Source: Chryseobacterium kimseyorum (lineage in GTDB: Bacteria > Bacteroidota > Bacteroidia > Flavobacteriales > Weeksellaceae). From it: 64,000 nucleotides of DNA. The DNA lies in the NCBI RefSeq assembly GCF_025971945.1, contig NZ_JAPDHW010000003.1:124001-188000 (forward strand), written 5' to 3'. Within the stretch, counting starts at the first letter, position 1. Each line of letters opens with the position of its first letter. The position numbers and the translations under genes were made by a program. Positions 60,194 through 64,000 of this stretch are shown piece by piece. The notes under the pieces are model-generated. The model ran no database searches and was not told the origin of the DNA. It worked only from the letters and a program-made list of their open reading frames with translations.

Positions 60194-61183
60194 ATGAGCA
60201 ACTTTATAGATTTCAATTCAGCCAAAAAACTTCATGAGATGCAGGAAAGCAGAAATAAAATTAGTGAACTTTTTAATATTCAGTATCCTATCATTCAGGC
60301 AGGAATGATTTGGCATTCCGGGTGGAGGTTGGCATCGGCAGTTTCAAACTGTGGCGGATTGGGAATTATTGGAGCAGGAAGCATGTATCCGGACATTTTA
60401 AGAGAGAATATTCAGAAATGCAAGTTAGCTACTGATAAACCATTTGGCGTGAATGTTCCCATGTTGTATCCAAATTTAGATGAAGTCATTCAGATTATTT
60501 TGGAAGAAGGAGTGAAAATCGTTTTCACTTCAGCCGGAAGTCCGAAAACTTACACGGAAACTTTGCAGAAAGAAGGTTTGAAGGTAGCACACGTAGTCTC
60601 ATCAACCAAGTTTGCGGTAAAATGTGAAGATGCCGGAGTAGACGCTGTTGTTGCAGAAGGTTTTGAAGCGGGCGGTCACAACGGAAGAGATGAAACTACA
60701 ACTTTTTGTCTGATTCCCAACGTTAGAAAACATATCTCAAAACCATTAATTGCGGCCGGTGGAATTGCTCTCGGTTCTCAGGTCAAAGCTGCAATGATTT
60801 TAGGTGCAGACGGAGTTCAGATCGGAAGCCGTTTTGCAGCTACAGTTGAAGCAAGTGCACATGATAACTGGAAGAAGAAAATCACCGAACTTGATGAAGG
60901 TGATACGCATCTTACTTTAAAGGAATTGGCACCGGTAAGAATGGTTAAAAATAAATTTTTTAACGAGCTCGAGGAAATATATAATGTTGGAAGAAATTCT
61001 GAAGCTTTGGTCGCGTCTTTAGGAAGAGCAAGAGCAAAAAAAGGAATGTTCGAGGGTGATATGGAAGAAGGCGAACTGGAAATCGGTCAGGTTTCCGCTT
61101 TGATTGATGAGGTTTTGCCTGTAGAAAAGGTATTTGCGAATCTTCTGAAAGAGTTTCATGAAACAAAAAATCCTTCTCTGTAA
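60194..61183 (+). CDS. Nitronate monooxygenase family FMN protein
   Basis: A 329-residue TIM-barrel flavoprotein of the NMO/2-nitropropane dioxygenase family: PIIQAGMIWHSGWRLASA, GGLGIIGAG, AEGFEAGGHNG with the catalytic His region, and AAGGIALGSQVKAAMILGAD. May act on nitronates or be an enoyl-ACP reductase-like enzyme. The next gene starts 3 bp after its stop codon. Confidence 0.88.
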   Translation: MSNFIDFNSAKKLHEMQESRNKISELFNIQYPIIQAGMIWHSGWRLASAVSNCGGLGIIGAGSMYPDILRENIQKCKLATDKPFGVNVPMLYPNLDEVIQIILEEGVKIVFTSAGSPKTYTETLQKEGLKVAHVVSSTKFAVKCEDAGVDAVVAEGFEAGGHNGRDETTTFCLIPNVRKHISKPLIAAGGIALGSQVKAAMILGADGVQIGSRFAATVEASAHDNWKKKITELDEGDTHLTLKELAPVRMVKNKFFNELEEIYNVGRNSEALVASLGRARAKKGMFEGDMEEGELEIGQVSALIDEVLPVEKVFANLLKEFHETKNPSL

Positions 61184-61186
61184 ATA

Positions 61187-61960
61187 ATGATTGAAAAGGT
61201 AATTGAGGTAAAGGGTAAAAACTTATTTATAAAATTTAATAACTCATTCGAAAATAAGCCGACAATTGTATTTTTACATGATTCTTTAGGTTCTGTTCAG
61301 CTTTGGAGAGATTTTCCTGAGAAGTTGGCTGAAGCCACTCAATGTAATTTTCTGATCTATGACCGCCTGGGATATGGAAAGTCCTTTCCGATGACGACTC
61401 ATAAAAGAGAAAACAACTACATGGAACTGGAAGCTGATCTTCTTAATGATTTGCTTTCTGAATTAAATATTAACGATGCAATTCTCTTCGGGCACAGTGA
61501 CGGCGGCACCATTGCATTAATTACTGCATCTAAATATTCTGAGAAAGTAAAAGCTCTAATTTGCGAGGCCGGACATATTTTTGTGGAAGACATTACGGTA
61601 CAAGGCGTGAAAGATGCTTTAAATGCTTACAGAACCACAAATCTGCCGGAACGTCTGCAAAAATACCACGGTGATAAAGTGGATGTCATTGTAAAAGCTT
61701 GGACAGACATTTGGCTCAGTGATCAATTCCGAACTTGGAATATTGAGCCAATGCTGAAAAATATTGCCTGTCCGCTCTTGTTTGTTCAGGGAGAAAATGA
61801 TGAGTACGGAAGTTTAGATCAGGTTGATAAGACGGTTACACAGATCAGTGGAAATTCCGAAAAGTTTATCATTCCGAATGTAGGACATACACCACATAAA
61901 GAAACTCCGGAGATTGTTTTAAATAAAGCAACGGAATTTGTAAACTCAATCATAATATGA
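61187..61960 (+). CDS. Alpha/beta hydrolase
   Basis: A 257-residue hydrolase: oxyanion loop FLHDSLGSVQLW, nucleophile Ser in FGHSDGGTIA, acid in GENDEYG and His in NVGHTPHKE. No signal peptide. Coupled to the nitronate monooxygenase gene (3-bp spacing), which suggests one pathway, but no substrate can be inferred. Confidence 0.88.
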   Translation: MIEKVIEVKGKNLFIKFNNSFENKPTIVFLHDSLGSVQLWRDFPEKLAEATQCNFLIYDRLGYGKSFPMTTHKRENNYMELEADLLNDLLSELNINDAILFGHSDGGTIALITASKYSEKVKALICEAGHIFVEDITVQGVKDALNAYRTTNLPERLQKYHGDKVDVIVKAWTDIWLSDQFRTWNIEPMLKNIACPLLFVQGENDEYGSLDQVDKTVTQISGNSEKFIIPNVGHTPHKETPEIVLNKATEFVNSIII

Positions 61961-62024
61961 TAGTGTCGAAATTCAGAGAATTTTTGGAGCGTATTTCTTA
62001 TTTCAAATTAGTACAAAATCAATA

Positions 62025-62077
62025 GGAGCGGACTTTAGTCCGCTTAAATATTCTGAAATTAAAGGCTTCAGCCAAAA
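62025..62077. repeat. REP-like element, second family
   Basis: GCGGACTTTAGTCCGC hairpin, then TTAAA and AAAGGCTTCAGCC. Different sequence from the GATAGGATTTCATCC family. It ends exactly at the stop of the following minus-strand gene. Confidence 0.55.
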
Positions 62078-62695
62078 CTATAACCTGTTCAGTTCAGATT
62101 CTATATTTTCTCTTGCCTGAACTTCATACTTTTGTTTAAAATATTCAGTTTTAAAGATACTGTCAAGCTCCAAAAAATGCTTTAAGACTTTTCTTCTTCC
62201 AGGTTTGTAGAGAAAATTGGGATATACAGAATATTCTTTTCTGATGTTTTGGGTGTACTCTGTATAAATCGGTGATTCTTTTCCCAAAACAGACAAATCT
62301 GCATCCAGTAAATAATTAGTATCACTGCTTTCTGACGGCTGATGAGATTTTGTTGCTAAAATTTGATTGGAAATTTCTGCAATATCGGTCTCAATCACTC
62401 CTAATCTTGTAAGTCTTATTTGTGCGAATTTAGCGCTTTCTTCCTCATTCTGCTTTGACGTTGCATCATAAATCACATCATGATAAAATACTGAGAAGGA
62501 AACGGTACGGAAGTCCAGTATCTTATCTTTCACAAATTCCAATTCAGAAAACATATTTTCCAAATGGCTTAACCTGTGATAATGTCTTTCTTTCTCAGAA
62601 TATTTCCTCTCAATTTCAAGCCATAAATTGTCAGCCAATATTTCATCCATACTGCACGACAAACATAGTTGAAGGAAATAATCCCTTAAATTCAT
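62078..62695 (-). CDS. HD-superfamily phosphohydrolase-like protein
   Basis: A 205-residue cytosolic protein with the metal-site pattern HYHRLSHLENMF and SVFYHDVIYD (paired His and Asp), typical of predicted HD-domain hydrolases. Substrate unknown. Confidence 0.8.
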   Translation of the reverse strand: MNLRDYFLQLCLSCSMDEILADNLWLEIERKYSEKERHYHRLSHLENMFSELEFVKDKILDFRTVSFSVFYHDVIYDATSKQNEEESAKFAQIRLTRLGVIETDIAEISNQILATKSHQPSESSDTNYLLDADLSVLGKESPIYTEYTQNIRKEYSVYPNFLYKPGRRKVLKHFLELDSIFKTEYFKQKYEVQARENIESELNRL

Positions 62696-62702
62696 ACTTA
62701 AA

Positions 62703-62733
62703 GATATAAAAAAAGGAACTTAAAAAGTTCCTT
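62703..62733 (-). terminator. Terminator overlapping the rhodanese stop codon
   Basis: AAGGAACTT-TTT-AAGTTCCTT on the minus strand with a T tail. The stop codon of the rhodanese gene (62720-62722) lies inside the hairpin, so the coding end and terminator overlap. Confidence 0.8.
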
Positions 62734-63019
62734 CAGTTGCTTCTAAATGCGCTTTCAACTCAGCCCATCCGCCACCGTTGTAGCCATCTTTCAAACCTTC
62801 AGACTGAAGATATTCTAATGCCTTTCCGCTTCTGTTTCCGCTTCTGCAAAATAAAACAACAGGTTTTTCGATTGACAAAATTTCGTCTTTTCTGTCTTCT
62901 ACTTCACCTAACGGAATATTTTCAGCACCTTCAATACTTCCGTCCATCTCCAATTCCATAGGTTCACGAACGTCGATTAAGTGGTAATTTCCTGATTTTA
63001 AAACTTCTGCTAATGACAT
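62720..63019 (-). CDS. Rhodanese-like sulfurtransferase
   Basis: A 99-residue single-domain rhodanese with active-site loop CRSGNRSGKA and N-terminal HLIDVREPMELEMDG. Likely cytosolic sulfur carrier. Confidence 0.92.
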   Translation of the reverse strand: MSLAEVLKSGNYHLIDVREPMELEMDGSIEGAENIPLGEVEDRKDEILSIEKPVVLFCRSGNRSGKALEYLQSEGLKDGYNGGGWAELKAHLEATEGTF

Positions 63020-63105
63020 AATATTTGATTTTTTAGAGTTAAATACTTAAAATGGATCGTGAATTTTTCACAAATCCAAAGACCAACAAATTTATAAAAT
63101 AATCT

Positions 63106-63113
63106 TAGTTTTG
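63106..63113 (+). promoter_or_regulatory. -7 box of queG
   Basis: TAGTTTTG, exact TAnnTTTG match, 12 bp before the ATG at 63126. Confidence 0.55.
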
Positions 63114-63125
63114 CAATGTAAAATA

Positions 63126-64000
63126 ATGAATTCAGCTGCCGAAAAATATTCACATTTAATTAAAGCCAAAGCCAAAAGTTTTGGGTTTCAGAATTGTGGA
63201 ATTTCTAAAGCAGATTTTCTGGAAGAAGACGCCCGTTATTTGGAAAAGTGGCTTAAAAATAATTTCCACGGCGAAATGAAATACATGGAAAACCATTTCG
63301 ACAAAAGACTCGATCCGAGGTTGCTTGTTGAAGGTTCTAAATCGGTGATTTCACTTTCCTACAATTATTTTCCCGAAGAAAAAATTTCCACTTTTGAGAA
63401 TTATAAAATTTCAAAGTATGCTTACGCGGAAGATTATCATGAAGTGGTAAAAGAAATTCTTCGTGATATGGTTTCAGAGTTGCAGGAGGAAATCGGTGAT
63501 TTCGGATTTCGTGTATTTGTAGATTCTGCTCCGGTTTTAGAGAGAAGCTGGGCTAAGAAATCAGGAATCGGCTGGGTAGGAAAGAACGCCAATTTAATCA
63601 CAAAACAAAGCGGCTCCTTCTATTTTTTAGCTGAAATCATCTGTGATTTAGATCTGATTCCGGATCATGCAACGACCGATCACTGCGGAAGCTGCAGGAA
63701 ATGTATCGATGCCTGTCCTACAGATGCGATTGTGTCTGATAAAATTGTAGATGGAAGCAAATGTATTTCCTATGCAACGATCGAACTGAAAAGTGAAATA
63801 CCGGATTATTTTAAAGACAGAATGGAAGACTGGATGTTTGGTTGTGATATCTGTCAGGATGTCTGTCCTTGGAACCGATTTTCTGCTCCCAATCTTCAGG
63901 CTAAATTTAAACCTAATAATGCTTTAAAAAATTTCAAAAAAGGAGAGTGGAAAGAATTGACTCAGGAATTGTTCTCAGAAATCTTCAGGAAATCACCGGT
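63126..64000 (+). CDS. queG: Epoxyqueuosine reductase (3' partial)
   Basis: The frame is open from ATG 63126 ([20 protein letters not shown]) to the window edge, 291 complete codons. It reduces epoxyqueuosine in tRNA wobble position 34, using cobalamin and two 4Fe-4S clusters. Seen: [20 protein letters not shown], first cluster [17 protein letters not shown], second [13 protein letters not shown]. The C-terminus lies outside. Confidence 0.94.
   Translation, partial: MNSAAEKYSHLIKAKAKSFGFQNCGISKADFLEEDARYLEKWLKNNFHGEMKYMENHFDKRLDPRLLVEGSKSVISLSYNYFPEEKISTFENYKISKYAYAEDYHEVVKEILRDMVSELQEEIGDFGFRVFVDSAPVLERSWAKKSGIGWVGKNANLITKQSGSFYFLAEIICDLDLIPDHATTDHCGSCRKCIDACPTDAIVSDKIVDGSKCISYATIELKSEIPDYFKDRMEDWMFGCDICQDVCPWNRFSAPNLQAKFKPNNALKNFKKGEWKELTQELFSEIFRKSP

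Noticed and set aside
1..64000. Insertion sequences, prophage or integrative elements
   Set aside because: No transposase, integrase or phage structural gene was recognised in any frame; only small intergenic repeats were found.

Overview
The window is chromosomal DNA of a low-GC Bacteroidota bacterium, most likely a Chryseobacterium-like member of the Flavobacteriia (Weeksellaceae). The evidence is GldD, GLPGLI and WbqC family proteins, SIMPL and LytTR families, the Bacteroidota form of the TssB/TssC sheath, promoters with the TAnnTTTG -7 box, and start sites with A-rich leaders in place of Shine-Dalgarno sequences. No insertion sequence, phage gene or CRISPR array was seen. The accessory DNA consists of small intergenic repeats.

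Layout. 1-6232 is the conserved block parB (5' truncated), DUF5683, dapB, lepB, wbqC and a subtilisin-like protease. 6387-7591 holds a lipocalin-like lipoprotein and an OmpA/glycine-zipper lipoprotein. 7705-11411 is a four-gene set resembling mycobacterial decaprenylphosphoryl-arabinose synthesis: UbiA-type phosphoribosyltransferase, DprE1-like oxidase, DprE2-like reductase and a HAD phosphatase. 11434-13776 carries a small lipoprotein, a cysteine desulfurase, thioredoxin and two identical tRNA-Asp genes.

13881-26464 is a divergent export locus. A seven-gene minus-strand series (HlyD adaptor, small secreted protein, ABC ATPase, two large FtsX/MacB permeases, a GLPGLI protein and a TolC-type channel) faces a sigma-54 response regulator and a histidine kinase. 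The intergenic region holds a -24/-12-like promoter and a 37-bp palindrome that fits an upstream activator site.

26746-38274 is mixed housekeeping and stress content: L,D-transpeptidase, PDZ aspartyl protease, esterase, tyrS, an ECF sigma factor, lipA, an AraC regulator with a divergent MFS transporter, a STAS-like protein and an FAD oxidoreductase. 38604-46327 is an envelope cluster: VWA protein, DUF4139 protein, two SIMPL proteins, then a TPR-LytS kinase and LytTR regulator. Four transcription units there carry the same operator, CTTGGT-N15-CTTGGT, at the same distance from the -7 box. This looks like a complete local LytTR regulon that includes its own regulator, and it is the strongest novel signal in the window.

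46418-64000 contains a Blc lipocalin, cinA, two tandem M13 peptidases, an orphan tssB-tssC sheath pair, mutY, gldD, a PfkB sugar kinase behind a triplicated 50-bp leader, a SurA-like chaperone, a nitronate monooxygenase, a hydrolase, an HD-domain protein, a rhodanese and queG (3' truncated).
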